The notes under the pieces: generated by a model
The model's input: only the letters and a program-made list of their open reading frames with translations
Databases searched by the model: none
Told to the model about the DNA's origin: nothing
Program-made: the position numbers and the translations under genes
Part shown: positions 26,388 through 35,374 of the stretch, piece by piece
How positions within the stretch are numbered: position 1 is the first letter of the stretch
How the letters are laid out: each line of letters begins with the position of its first letter
From: Gammaproteobacteria bacterium
GTDB taxonomy: Bacteria; Pseudomonadota; Gammaproteobacteria; Chromatiales; Chromatiaceae
Assembly: GCA_024277555.1 (NCBI GenBank)
Contig: JAJRUY010000320.1
Coordinates: 1-64,000, forward strand
DNA length: 64,000 nt
Direction of reading: 5' to 3'

Positions 26388-27211
26388 ATCAAATTCCCTT
26401 CGAATACGTGTGTAGCTGGCCCTGTCATAATGACGGGATCATTCCCCCCCGTCCATTCTATTATAAGGATTCCCCCCGCCTGGGTCACCTGCACTGTTTT
26501 TTCGACCAATTCCGCCCTGCGCAAAATGCTCATGGCCGCACACGCGCCAGAGCCGCAGGCCCGGGTTTCAGCGGCCCCGCGTTCAAATACCCTGAGCTGT
26601 ATATTGCTGCGATCCGTGATCTCTGCAAAGCCGGCGTTACAACCTTCCGGAAAGGCGCGGTGGTGGCTGATAGCGCGGCCCAGCACTTCTACATCAGTAT
26701 TGGCAACATCCTCTACGATCATCAACGCATGCGGGTTGCCCATTGAGGCCGCACCCAGTCGATACTGTTCCGGACCCACAGCCAGTGTGTACCAGCCAGC
26801 CGATGGTCGCAGGTTGACAGGGATGCTTTCCGGCTCGAATAGCGGCGTGCCCATTTCCACCTGGACCTGCCCGTCAGGCAGGCAGTTTACCCCGACTTCT
26901 CCGCTTGGACCGCCGAGGATAAATGCATGCCCGCGGGTTTCTGCGCGCATTTCTAGGTAGCGGCCGATACAACGCACACCATTGCCACACTGCTCTGCCT
27001 GGCTGCCATCTGAATTCCATATCTCGAAAGACGCCAGTTGCTGCTCAGTCGTTGCTTCGCGTAAAACAAGCACCTGGTCACAGCCGATACCGGTATGCCG
27101 TGCGGCGAGTTGGCGGGCGACCCCGGGGTCAAGCTGGAAATTTTGGGTGCGTAAGTCCAGCAATAAAAAGTCATTGCCCAGACCATGCATTTTATGAAAT
27201 GTGACAGACAT
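26384..27211 (-). CDS. dapF: Diaminopimelate epimerase
   Basis: DapF interconverts LL- and meso-diaminopimelate for lysine and peptidoglycan synthesis, without cofactor. The 275-residue protein has both catalytic cysteines, Cys75 (EQCGNGVRC) and Cys219 (ACGSGACA), and the N-terminal FHKMHGLGNDF. Length is normal. It lies 19 bp after the small lipoprotein gene lptM and overlaps DUF484, the usual lptM-dapF-DUF484-xerC set. Confidence 0.98.
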   Translation of the reverse strand: MSVTFHKMHGLGNDFLLLDLRTQNFQLDPGVARQLAARHTGIGCDQVLVLREATTEQQLASFEIWNSDGSQAEQCGNGVRCIGRYLEMRAETRGHAFILGGPSGEVGVNCLPDGQVQVEMGTPLFEPESIPVNLRPSAGWYTLAVGPEQYRLGAASMGNPHALMIVEDVANTDVEVLGRAISHHRAFPEGCNAGFAEITDRSNIQLRVFERGAAETRACGSGACAAMSILRRAELVEKTVQVTQAGGILIIEWTGGNDPVIMTGPATHVFEGNLI

Positions 27212-27230
27212 TTTTGCTCAGCCTGAAAGG

Positions 27231-27440
27231 TCAGCTGCCGCTGCTGTCTTCTTTGTCACTGCCTGCCTGTTTGTCACTGTCTTCCTGTTCCTGCTGCTGG
27301 TTTTGTGCTTCGGTGGCTTGTGGTGTGCCTTCTTCGGGCGTGGTGGCTTCGTCGGGAAGGTACAACGGGCCCCGGAGCCCACAGGCAGCGAGCAGGCAGC
27401 TGAACAAGAGTGCCAGCAATATGAATTTAACAGTGTGCAT
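27231..27440 (-). CDS. lptM: LptM/YifL-type small lipoprotein
   Basis: This 69-residue lipoprotein has a signal peptide MHTVKFILLALLFSCLLAAC with lipobox LAAC (Cys20), immediately followed by GLRGPLYLP, the invariant YifL/LptM motif. LptM assists maturation of the LptD outer-membrane LPS translocon. The tail is acidic and Gln/Ser-rich (QNQQQEQEDSDKQ) and longer than in E. coli. A much longer frame extends upstream but overlaps the esterase antisense. The ATG at 27440 is the only sensible start. Confidence 0.92.
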   Translation of the reverse strand: MHTVKFILLALLFSCLLAACGLRGPLYLPDEATTPEEGTPQATEAQNQQQEQEDSDKQAGSDKEDSSGS

Positions 27441-27480
27441 AAGTGTTACCAAACCCTGATTGACTGCTACACTATACGCC

Positions 27481-28194
27481 ATGAATAACAGCAAATCAGC
27501 AGATAGCACGGAACAGGAATCTGACGGTGTAAAACTGCTTGAAACAGTTGAAGTCACAACCGCTGACAGCCCGGAGTTTGCCGTAATATGGATGCATGGC
27601 CTCGGTGCTGACGGCCATGATTTTGAACCCATCATCCCGTTTCTTGGCTTGCCGCCCGAAGCTGCGGTGCGTTTTGTTTTTCCGCACGCGCTGATGCGGC
27701 CCATTACGATTAATGGTGGGGCGGTGATGCGCGCCTGGTACGACATTATTGAGATCAGTGCCAGTAAAGGCCAGGATGAGGCTGGCATTCAACACAGTGC
27801 GGTCAAGGTTCAAGAGTTGATTGAGCGTGAGATAGCACGGGGTATCCCGGCTGAAAAAATCATCCTCGCCGGCTTTTCCCAGGGTGGGGCGATGGCCCTG
27901 CATGTCGGCCTGCGCTTCCCGAAGAAGCTGGCGGGCATCATGGCTCTGTCTGCTTACCTGGTGTTTCCTGAGCGTTTGGACGCTGAGCTTTCACCGCAGA
28001 ATTCTGCCACGCCGGTTTTCATTGGCCATGGAACGCAGGATCCGATGGTGCCCTTCTCGCTGGGGCAGGCTGTGAAGGCGGAGCTTGAAAAAGGTCAGTG
28101 GCCTGTCGAATGGCACAGCTATCCAATTCCACATTCGGTATCTCAGGCGGAGATCGCAGATATCGGGCGCTGGCTGAAAACCTGTTTTATTTGA
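27481..28194 (+). CDS. Carboxylesterase/phospholipase of the YpfH/EstB type
   Basis: This serine alpha/beta hydrolase of 237 residues has VIWMHGLGADGHDF (oxyanion region), nucleophile Ser133 in GFSQGG, an acid in GHGTQDPMVP and histidine in IPHSVS. The family consists of soluble carboxylesterases with low lysophospholipase activity. I use ATG 27481 since the earlier frame start lies in the 40-bp gap shared with lptM. It is divergent from lptM and ends 17 bp before hemC, so the hem genes may read from its promoter. Confidence 0.9.
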   Translation: MNNSKSADSTEQESDGVKLLETVEVTTADSPEFAVIWMHGLGADGHDFEPIIPFLGLPPEAAVRFVFPHALMRPITINGGAVMRAWYDIIEISASKGQDEAGIQHSAVKVQELIEREIARGIPAEKIILAGFSQGGAMALHVGLRFPKKLAGIMALSAYLVFPERLDAELSPQNSATPVFIGHGTQDPMVPFSLGQAVKAELEKGQWPVEWHSYPIPHSVSQAEIADIGRWLKTCFI

Positions 28195-28211
28195 TTGAAT
28201 GGTAACCCTGC

Positions 28212-29132
28212 ATGAGCACAAAAATGATAAAAATCGCAACACGTAAAAGCGCGCTGGCCTTGTGGCAGGCCAACCATGTGCAAGCACTTTTGCATGAAGC
28301 CCATTCCGGGATTGAAATTGAGCTGGTAAAAATTGTCACTGAAGGTGATCGCATTGTCGACCGGCCACTTTCGCAAATAGGCGGCAAGGGCCTGTTCCTG
28401 AAAGAGTTGGAGCGCGCCTTGCTCAACGGCGAGGCCGATCTGGCTGTACATTCGATGAAGGATGTGCCGGCGGATATGGCGGACGGTCTGGTGCTGGAGG
28501 CAGTACTGCCAAGGGCCAACCCGTATGATGCGCTGGTCAGCCGTGATGGCAGAAAGCTGGCAGAGTTGCCTGCAGGTAGCCGTATAGGCACCTCCAGCCT
28601 GCGCCGCCAGTCATTGTTATTGGCATTGCGCCCGGATCTGGTCGTGGTTGATTTGCGTGGCAACGTGGATACCCGCCTGAGAAAGCTGGATGAGGGCCAA
28701 TACGATGCAATTATTCTGGCCTGTGCCGGCTTGCAACGTTTGGGTCTTGGCGACCGGATTACCGAAACGCTGGATTCAACCGGCTGGCTGCCAGCTTCAA
28801 CCCAGGGGATTATTGGTTTGCAGTGCCGTGAAGCTGATGCTGAAACAAAAAGCCTGATCAGGCCGTTGGCCGATCAGGGTACAGCCGTTGTTGCTGATGC
28901 TGAGAGAACCGTGGCGCGGGTTCTGGAAGCAACCTGTCAGGTGCCCCTGGCGGTGCATGGCGTGTTGGTGGGAGAAACCATCCAACTCGAGGCGGTCGTG
29001 GCGACGCCGGACGGCAAAGAAATTGTCAAGGTGTCAGGTGAAGCCGATGCGGCCGATGCGGTTGCGCTCGGTGAGCGGCTGGCAGCCGAACTTCTGGAAA
29101 AAGGCGCCGGGAAAATTATCGCGGCATTATAG
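28212..29132 (+). CDS. hemC: Porphobilinogen deaminase (hydroxymethylbilane synthase)
   Basis: HemC polymerises four porphobilinogens into hydroxymethylbilane for haem synthesis. The 306-residue protein has IATRKSALALWQAN at the start, the VHSMKDVP catalytic loop, GTSSLRRQ, and the dipyrromethane cofactor site Cys242 in ATCQVPL. It heads hemC-hemD-hemX-hemY, the standard gammaproteobacterial operon. Confidence 0.98.
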   Translation: MSTKMIKIATRKSALALWQANHVQALLHEAHSGIEIELVKIVTEGDRIVDRPLSQIGGKGLFLKELERALLNGEADLAVHSMKDVPADMADGLVLEAVLPRANPYDALVSRDGRKLAELPAGSRIGTSSLRRQSLLLALRPDLVVVDLRGNVDTRLRKLDEGQYDAIILACAGLQRLGLGDRITETLDSTGWLPASTQGIIGLQCREADAETKSLIRPLADQGTAVVADAERTVARVLEATCQVPLAVHGVLVGETIQLEAVVATPDGKEIVKVSGEADAADAVALGERLAAELLEKGAGKIIAAL

Positions 29133-29189
29133 CGGGACCGCGCGGGGCTGCTATTGAGCGGAGAAATACGACATTCGTATTCAACACAG

Positions 29190-29951
29190 ATGACCAGTGT
29201 ACTGATAACCCGCCCCCGGGCAGCGGCCCTGCAACTTGCAGGGCCGCTTGGCCAGCTTGGCCTGCAGCCCATTGTAATGCCCCTGTATACATTCTCTCCA
29301 CGGCAACCAGAAATCGACATCAGCACGGCCCTGGTCTCGGGCAACAGGCGGACTATCGTCATTTTCACCAGTCCGAGAGCGGTTCGGTTCGGGCTTGAAC
29401 ACATTCCGACAGACCTTTTGAGCAGCCTCGAGTTCGCAGCTGTTGGCGCAGCAACCCGTGCCCGTCTTGAAGCCAGCAACCTTCAGGTTACACTTCAGGC
29501 TGACTCCGGATTTACTTCTGAAGACCTTTTGCAGGTGCCGGCGTTGGCTGTGGATCCTGGCCTGGCAGTTATTTTCTGCGCGCCTGGTGGCCGCAGGAAG
29601 CTGGCCGCGGGGTTGCAGGAGTTGGGCTGGTCAGTGTCGATGGCCATGGTGTATGAACGCCAGCCGCTGAAACCTTCGCAACAGCAGGTGGATGAGTTGC
29701 TGGCAGCTGGCGACCTGGTCAGTGTCTGGACCAGCATCTCGGCATTTGACCTGGCCAGGGAGTTGTTGCCGGCGGCGGCCTGGGACAAAATTCTGCATAC
29801 ACCGGCACTGGTGATTTCTGCCCGCATAAAGCATCATTTACAGCAAGCAGGTGTGGCCCGGGTTGAAGTGGCCGGGGGGCCGGGAAATAAGGATTTGCTC
29901 AGGTCACTGCAAACGCGATTGATCAAAACAGGACAGCAAGCCATTGAATGA
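29190..29951 (+). CDS. hemD: Uroporphyrinogen-III synthase
   Basis: HemD closes the linear tetrapyrrole with inversion of ring D. The family is poorly conserved. Recognition rests on position after hemC and the pattern VLITRPRAAA at the N-terminus, IFTSPRAVRFGLEH, AAVGAATRARLE, and VSVWTSISAFDLARE near the end. ATG 29190 gives the normal start. A TTG at 29154 would add 12 residues. The last eight bases overlap hemX. Confidence 0.93.
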   Translation: MTSVLITRPRAAALQLAGPLGQLGLQPIVMPLYTFSPRQPEIDISTALVSGNRRTIVIFTSPRAVRFGLEHIPTDLLSSLEFAAVGAATRARLEASNLQVTLQADSGFTSEDLLQVPALAVDPGLAVIFCAPGGRRKLAAGLQELGWSVSMAMVYERQPLKPSQQQVDELLAAGDLVSVWTSISAFDLARELLPAAAWDKILHTPALVISARIKHHLQQAGVARVEVAGGPGNKDLLRSLQTRLIKTGQQAIE

Positions 29952-31128
29952 AGAAATTGAAGATACCGTAACCGACCCGGTGGACAAGTTACTGCAAGAG
30001 AAAAAACCCGCCTCAACAGGTAGAGGACTGGCTGTATTGGCATTGCTGTTGGCCTTGATAGCGGCCGCAGCTACGGGTTGGTTGTGGTGGCAGAAGTACT
30101 CCACGGCTGATGATGGCGCAACGCAACAGGACACGCTGGCTGCGCTGCAAGTGCAACAGGAAGGGCTGGTTCGATCAGTGGCATCCCTTGAATCTCAACT
30201 TGACGCTGTGGAGTCGCCGGTGGGTGCGGGTGAGTTTGCCAGGCTTGGTGAGCGACTTGCTGTCGTTGAGCGCAAGATAGTTGCTTTGCAGGGACAGTCG
30301 AGTGAGGATCAGGCTTCGGTATCAGCGGTTCAGGGCAGCGTGCGTTCCATAGCCCAGCGCCTGTCGACGGTTGAATCCGGCCTTACCAGCGTTGCGGCGA
30401 AGAGCCAGAACAGCAGTGTCGAGCTTGAAATAGCAGAGATTGATTTTCTGTTACGTGCTGCCAATGAACGCTTGCAGTTATTTTCTGATCCACAGGCAGC
30501 CGATCTCGCGCTGCAGGCCGCAGATGTACAGCTTGAAGCATTGAATGATCCGTTGTTCCTGAGTGTTCACCAGCGCATTACCGCTGCCCACCAGGCATTG
30601 GCCAGCGTGCCGCACATAGACCGGGTTCAGCTTTCGGCCCGGTTTACAGAAATGCAAAGCAGTATCCCGAAGCTGCCTTTTCGAGGTGAAGATGAGGTTG
30701 CCCCGGAGCCTGAAGCGCCAGTAGACAGCGGTTGGTGGGACAGCCTGACCGATACCCTGTCATCGCTGGTTACTATCCGGCGGCGCGCCCCGGAGGACGA
30801 ATCGTTGCTGAGCCTTGAGGACAAAGACTACCTGCGCCAGGGCTTATGGCTGCAGCTTGAATCCGCGCGCCTCGCACTGATGCGCAACGATGCCGGTGTT
30901 TATGTTTCATCTTTGCAGCGGGTCGACAGCACGCTGGTGCAGTTTTTTGAGAATGAGACGCCTGCGGTAAGATCCTTGATGCGTGAGGTCGCATCCATGA
31001 AGCAAACTGAGATAGCCCCTGAGATGCCGGACATCAGCGCACCCTGGACACAACTTCGACAACTGAGGGATAGCCGCAGGTTGCTGCAGGCTGTGCCGGC
31101 TACAGAAAACACTGAGGCTGCCGAATGA
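29944..31128 (+). CDS. hemX: HemX family protein (inactive uroporphyrinogen methyltransferase-like)
   Basis: This 394-residue inner-membrane protein has a cytoplasmic Lys/Asp-rich head, one membrane helix (about 28-48, ALLLALIAAAATGWLWW), then a periplasmic coiled-coil region (about 60-165) and a C-terminal helical domain. HemX sits between hemD and hemY in gammaproteobacteria and its role is unclear. Despite older names, no methyltransferase motif is visible. The start is probably TTG 29944, inside the hemD end. The ATG four bases later is out of frame. The stop overlaps the hemY start. Confidence 0.88.
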   Translation: MNEEIEDTVTDPVDKLLQEKKPASTGRGLAVLALLLALIAAAATGWLWWQKYSTADDGATQQDTLAALQVQQEGLVRSVASLESQLDAVESPVGAGEFARLGERLAVVERKIVALQGQSSEDQASVSAVQGSVRSIAQRLSTVESGLTSVAAKSQNSSVELEIAEIDFLLRAANERLQLFSDPQAADLALQAADVQLEALNDPLFLSVHQRITAAHQALASVPHIDRVQLSARFTEMQSSIPKLPFRGEDEVAPEPEAPVDSGWWDSLTDTLSSLVTIRRRAPEDESLLSLEDKDYLRQGLWLQLESARLALMRNDAGVYVSSLQRVDSTLVQFFENETPAVRSLMREVASMKQTEIAPEMPDISAPWTQLRQLRDSRRLLQAVPATENTEAAE

Positions 31129-32333
31129 AACGTGGTTTCCTCATCGTGTTGGTACTGTTGCTGTTGCTGCTGGCCGGTGCATTGGCACCGATGTTTAAAA
31201 ACGACCCGGGGCACGTGCTGATAAATTTTGGCGACTGGACAGTTGAGACCAGTGTGCTGGTACTGGCTGCTGCACTGGCGGTCGTCTGGTTCAGCGTACA
31301 GCTCATTACCTGGCTGTGGCGGATGCCGGTAGAAACCGCCAGAAGAATGCGTGAGCAGCGTGCTTTCAAGCAACTGGAAAAGGGTTTGCTGGCGTTGACT
31401 GAGGGTGATTGGAGCGCTGCTGAGAAAGCGTTGGAGAAATCGGCCAGTGTGCAGGGTAAAACTACGGCCCACTACCTTGCAGCGGCCCAGGCTGCAGATG
31501 GTCAGGACGCCCATGACCGGCGCGAGTACTACCTCGAACAGGCTGATAGCGGGGGTGCTAAAAAGCGCTTCCTGGTTGAGCTGACACGTGGACGTATGTT
31601 GCTGGAGAATGGTAACTACGCTGCTGCGCTGCCGGTACTTCAGGCGCTGCATAAACGCCGCCGCAAGCACCCGCAGGTGCTGGATTTATTACTCCGATGT
31701 TACCGCCAGTTGGGTGCCTGGGATGAGTTGCAGGCGATGCTACCGGCTTTGCGCAAGGCCGATGTACTGGACGATGAGCAGGCGTTGGCGTTGCAGGAAG
31801 AAGTGGCCGCTAACAGTTTACGTTCAGCTGGGGACGCGGAGGCACTACAGGCGGCGTGGAAGAAGATTCCGCGGGCAATGCGTCTGCATGCAGCGGTCGT
31901 TGAGTCCTTTGCAGTCGCCGCGAGTCGCCTTGACCAGCCAGAGCGGGCGGAGCCTGTTATCAGCTCCAGCCTCCGCAATGACTGGAATCCGGCGCTGGTT
32001 TTGCGTTATGGCGATACCGGTGATGGCGACCGGTCAAAGCGCATGAAGCAGTGTGAAAAGTGGCTCAAGCAATATCCTGAAGATGCCAGCCTGCACCTCG
32101 CACTGGGGCGTCTGTGCGCTGGGGAATCCCTGTGGGGTAAAGCCCGGGAACACTTGATCAAAAGTCTCGAGCTGGAACCCAGCAGCCTGGGTTACGATGC
32201 CCTTGGGCAGTTGCTGGAGCGGCAGGGTGAACTGGAGCCCGCCATGATCTGTTTCCGCAATGCCTTACGTATGAACCAGGGCCAGCCGCCATTGCCATTG
32301 CCAGCGGGTACGGCTCGCATTTCCGGCCCCTGA
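31125..32333 (+). CDS. hemY: HemY family inner-membrane TPR protein
   Basis: This 402-residue protein opens with two membrane helices (about 4-22 and 44-64) separated by the conserved KNDPGHVLINFGDWTVE segment, then RMREQRAFKQLEKGLLALTEGDWSAAEKAL and a series of TPR-like helices. This is the gammaproteobacterial HemY of the hemCDXY operon, not the protoporphyrinogen oxidase of the same name. Its exact role in haem metabolism is unsettled. It overlaps hemX by four bases. Confidence 0.92.
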   Translation: MKRGFLIVLVLLLLLLAGALAPMFKNDPGHVLINFGDWTVETSVLVLAAALAVVWFSVQLITWLWRMPVETARRMREQRAFKQLEKGLLALTEGDWSAAEKALEKSASVQGKTTAHYLAAAQAADGQDAHDRREYYLEQADSGGAKKRFLVELTRGRMLLENGNYAAALPVLQALHKRRRKHPQVLDLLLRCYRQLGAWDELQAMLPALRKADVLDDEQALALQEEVAANSLRSAGDAEALQAAWKKIPRAMRLHAAVVESFAVAASRLDQPERAEPVISSSLRNDWNPALVLRYGDTGDGDRSKRMKQCEKWLKQYPEDASLHLALGRLCAGESLWGKAREHLIKSLELEPSSLGYDALGQLLERQGELEPAMICFRNALRMNQGQPPLPLPAGTARISGP

Positions 32334-32360
32334 CTCTTCTACCAGCTACCTTGTGGAACG

Positions 32361-33410
32361 CTAGTGTGGCTTGGCCAGAACCCTGACGGGTACATCCAGA
32401 CCGAACTCAAACGAATCAAAAAATATCCGTTGCCGGTCAGCGTTGTGCTCTATGAAAGCTGCGCGGCTTGCATCAATCATCGCGGGCGGGCCGCTCATAT
32501 AAATATCGAAACCGGATAAGTCCGGGTACTGCTGAAGCACTGCCTGATGTACAAAACCGTGGAAAGTGTCGTCATTGTCACCATCGGCTGGCTCTGAAAG
32601 GGCCGTAGAAAACCGGATATGCTCGTGTTGTTCTGCCCACTGACGCGCTGTTTCGTACAAATACAATTCCGACTGGCTGCGGACGCCCCAGAACAGGTGA
32701 AGTGGCCGCTTATCCTGGTGTGAGAGCAAGTCTTCAAGCATCGATTTCAACGGTGCAAAGCCGGTGCCCCCGCCCATGAAAATCATCGGTCGGTCGGGTG
32801 AGTCATGGCGGACAAAAAAAGTGCCCAGCGGTGCTTCAATGCGCAGAATATTGCGCAGTTCCAGCTCATCGAAGACCCAACCGGTAAAATCGCCGCCTTC
32901 CACATGGCGCACATGCAATTCAATTTCATCTTCCATTTGCGGTGGGCTGGCGATAGAAAAGGCCCTCCGCTTACCGTCCGGTAACAGTATTTCCAGGTAC
33001 TGGCCGGCCAGAAACTGCAGTCTCTGCGCGGCCGGTAGTTTCAGCTTTAAGCGCATCACATCGTTAGCCAGCAGTGTTTTATCGATGACCCGAACTGGCA
33101 TTTTACGCACCTGGATGTCGCGTATCGCTGCGATTTCACGGGCTTGTATTACCAGGTCTTCGGTCGGCTCCGCCTGGCACAGCAGTGCGGCGCCAGCAGC
33201 GATTTCTGCCCGGGTCAGTGCCAGTGGCGGGTGGAAAGGGTAGTGCACATCACCAGACTCCAGGTGGCCTTTACAACTGCCACAGGTGCCGTTCTTGCAA
33301 CTGTAGGGCAGCATCACCCCCTGGCGCAGGGCGGCAGTCAGCACCGTTTCGCCCTCATTGACGGTAAAGGTCGCACCGCTGCTGGTGATCTTGACTTTGT
33401 ATTGCTTCAT
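32361..33410 (-). CDS. 2Fe-2S / FAD / NAD(P)H oxidoreductase (AscD- or phenol hydroxylase reductase-like)
   Basis: This 349-residue electron-transfer reductase has an N-terminal plant-type 2Fe-2S ferredoxin (Cys38, 43, 46, 78; CKNGTCGSCKG), an FAD domain with the RxxS-type motif RRAFSIAS, and an NAD domain with FMGGGTGFAPLKSML and the closing YMSGPPAMI. Such proteins feed electrons to oxygenases or dehydratases, and annotation pipelines often name them CDP-6-deoxy-glucoseen reductase. No partner oxygenase is adjacent, so the acceptor is unknown. It converges with hemY and is divergent from the acyltransferase. Confidence 0.9.
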   Translation of the reverse strand: MKQYKVKITSSGATFTVNEGETVLTAALRQGVMLPYSCKNGTCGSCKGHLESGDVHYPFHPPLALTRAEIAAGAALLCQAEPTEDLVIQAREIAAIRDIQVRKMPVRVIDKTLLANDVMRLKLKLPAAQRLQFLAGQYLEILLPDGKRRAFSIASPPQMEDEIELHVRHVEGGDFTGWVFDELELRNILRIEAPLGTFFVRHDSPDRPMIFMGGGTGFAPLKSMLEDLLSHQDKRPLHLFWGVRSQSELYLYETARQWAEQHEHIRFSTALSEPADGDNDDTFHGFVHQAVLQQYPDLSGFDIYMSGPPAMIDASRAAFIEHNADRQRIFFDSFEFGLDVPVRVLAKPH

Positions 33411-33553
33411 AAATTACTGGCTAAAAATGTATGCCTGAACCAAATGGTTGCGTATTGTCGCCCAAAAAGCGACTGGAAACATTGAAAAATGTGTCGGGTC
33501 ACCTTTTTGTTCTGTGATAATCTTTGCGGCACTTTGCAGCACCAGTAACAACG

Positions 33554-34321
33554 ATGATTTCATTTATTTCCTCAATACTGCGATTTACTTATCGCACCAT
33601 ACTGCTTGTCAGTTTTCTGCTGTTGCTACTTTTCCCGGTATTGATGCTGGTTAACCATCACCGCAAAAGCAATACCGCAAGCGGTCATTTGAAAGCGGAT
33701 GCGATTGGCGCCTGGCTGTCTACCCGGCTGGTGTGGTTTTTTGGGGTTCGGGTGCGCCCCCGGGGTACACTTGCGGAAGGGCCGGTGCTGATGGCTGCCA
33801 ACCACATATCCTGGCTGGATATTCCGGTTCTGCACTCAGTCTGTGCGATGGGTTTTGTGGGCAAGGCAGAAATAAGAAAATGGCCGATATTCAGATATAT
33901 AGCACGTACCGGTGGCACAATATTCCATCAGCGTGGCAGCCATGATTCTGCCAATGACGTTGCCATCTCAATGGTACAGAGGTTGAAGCAGGGACGCCGC
34001 GTCGCCATCTTTCCCGAAGGTGGCATATTGCCTGGCAATGCGATACGGGTATTTCATGCCCGCATGTTTCGCGCGGCGGTAGAGGCTGAGTGTGCGGTCC
34101 AGCCGGTGATGATTCGCTATCTGCGTGATGGTGTCCGGGATGATGATATTTCCTTCCGGGACGGTGAGAGTATGCTGAAAAACTTTACCCGCTTGCTGGC
34201 ACGGCCCGGCCTTGATGCAGACATTCTTTTTTTTCCGGCGATAGATGCTGTCGGAGTGCCCAGGCGTATGTTGGCTGAGCAGGCCCGGGCAGCCGTAGTG
34301 AGCAGTTATGATGACAAATAG
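33554..34321 (+). CDS. 1-acyl-sn-glycerol-3-phosphate acyltransferase family (PlsC-like)
   Basis: This 255-residue membrane protein has a strongly hydrophobic N-terminal helix (about 15-33), the HX4D motif NHISWLD (His84, Asp89), GKAEIRKWPIFRYIARTGGTIFHQRG, and FPEGG near 150. That is the PlsC/OlsA pattern for acylation of lysophosphatidic acid or ornithine lipids. ATG 33554 is used. A TTG at 33524 would only add ten residues. The stop codon directly abuts the next gene's ATG, so the two are probably one operon. Confidence 0.9.
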   Translation: MISFISSILRFTYRTILLVSFLLLLLFPVLMLVNHHRKSNTASGHLKADAIGAWLSTRLVWFFGVRVRPRGTLAEGPVLMAANHISWLDIPVLHSVCAMGFVGKAEIRKWPIFRYIARTGGTIFHQRGSHDSANDVAISMVQRLKQGRRVAIFPEGGILPGNAIRVFHARMFRAAVEAECAVQPVMIRYLRDGVRDDDISFRDGESMLKNFTRLLARPGLDADILFFPAIDAVGVPRRMLAEQARAAVVSSYDDK

Positions 34322-35335
34322 ATGAAGCAAACCTACATCACAGCAGATATATTCCGGCCGGGTTTTGGCTTGCGCAATACCCATGCCCAGTCGCTGATTA
34401 ACAGCAGCGGTTTGCGTCGGCAGGTGGTCAGCCGGCGAGCCAGGGCGCTGTTGGCTGCCGAGCGGGATTGGGTCGTTGACGGTGGTGGAGGCGTGCGTTT
34501 GCTGGGCCACTATTCAAAGCAGGCCGACCGCAGTAAAGGCCTGGTAATATTGTTTCATGGCTGGGAGGGCAGCAGCCGTTCCAACTACGTGGTGGGTGTT
34601 GGCGGTGAGTTGTTCAAACAGGGCTTTGACATATTCCGCCTCAACTTCCGCGACCATGGTGATAGCCATCATATGAACGCGGGAATTTTTCACTCCTGTT
34701 TGCTGGATGAGGTTATCCATGCGTTGAAGGACATTCAGCAGCGTACCGGTGCACAGAACTGGGCCCTTTCAGGCTATTCCCTGGGTGGGAACTTCGCCTT
34801 GCGGGTTGCTCTGCGGGCTCCGGAATCCGGTCTGTCGCTCGCCCAGGTAGTTGCAGTTTGCCCGGTCGTATCGCCTGCAAATGTACTCAAAGCGATGGAG
34901 GACGGCCCCTCGTTATATGAGAACTACTTTATCCGTAAATGGGCGAAATCGCTTAAGCACAAGCAAACGCTGTTCCCGGACGCATATGAATATGAAGAAT
35001 GGCATCAACTGGAGGGGCTGCGTGCACGGACCGGTTTTTTTGCCACGCGCTATTATGAATTTGAGTCGCTGGAGCAATATTTTGAAGGTTACTCAATTGC
35101 CGGTGACCGGCTGGCAGGAATACGTGTACCGACAACCATTCTGACCTCGGAGGATGATCCGGTGGTTCCGGTGGCTGACTTCAGGGAATTGCCGGAGAAT
35201 AACCATATTGAATTGCTGGTGGCCCGTTATGGTGGCCACTGCGCATTTTTGAAGAACTGGAAAATGGACAGTTGGGCAGATGAGCTGATATTGGAACGCG
35301 TGCAGCAGAGTGTGCAAAGGTCTCAGGCAACATAA
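34322..35335 (+). CDS. YheT-type alpha/beta hydrolase
   Basis: This 337-residue hydrolase of the YheT/AB-hydrolase (UPF0017) family has the N-terminal FRPGFGLRNTHAQS typical of these proteins, HGWEGSSRSNY as oxyanion region, nucleophile Ser153 in GYSLGGN, the acid in SEDDPVVP and histidine in YGGHCAF. Substrates are likely esters of lipids, but this is not established for bacterial members. It starts at the base after the preceding stop and is followed by the TPR gene after 39 bp. Confidence 0.9.
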   Translation: MKQTYITADIFRPGFGLRNTHAQSLINSSGLRRQVVSRRARALLAAERDWVVDGGGGVRLLGHYSKQADRSKGLVILFHGWEGSSRSNYVVGVGGELFKQGFDIFRLNFRDHGDSHHMNAGIFHSCLLDEVIHALKDIQQRTGAQNWALSGYSLGGNFALRVALRAPESGLSLAQVVAVCPVVSPANVLKAMEDGPSLYENYFIRKWAKSLKHKQTLFPDAYEYEEWHQLEGLRARTGFFATRYYEFESLEQYFEGYSIAGDRLAGIRVPTTILTSEDDPVVPVADFRELPENNHIELLVARYGGHCAFLKNWKMDSWADELILERVQQSVQRSQAT

Positions 35336-35374
35336 ACAGGTAATCAGGAAACAGGAAATCAGCAGGCATTGAGC

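Noticed and set aside
27231..27788. 185-codon minus-strand frame containing lptM
   Set aside because: The first 116 codons are antisense to the esterase gene. Only the last 69 codons, from 27440, form the lipoprotein.
31125..32333. HemY as protoporphyrinogen oxidase
   Set aside because: There is no FAD motif. The protein has two membrane helices and TPR-like repeats as in the proteobacterial HemY of hemCDXY.
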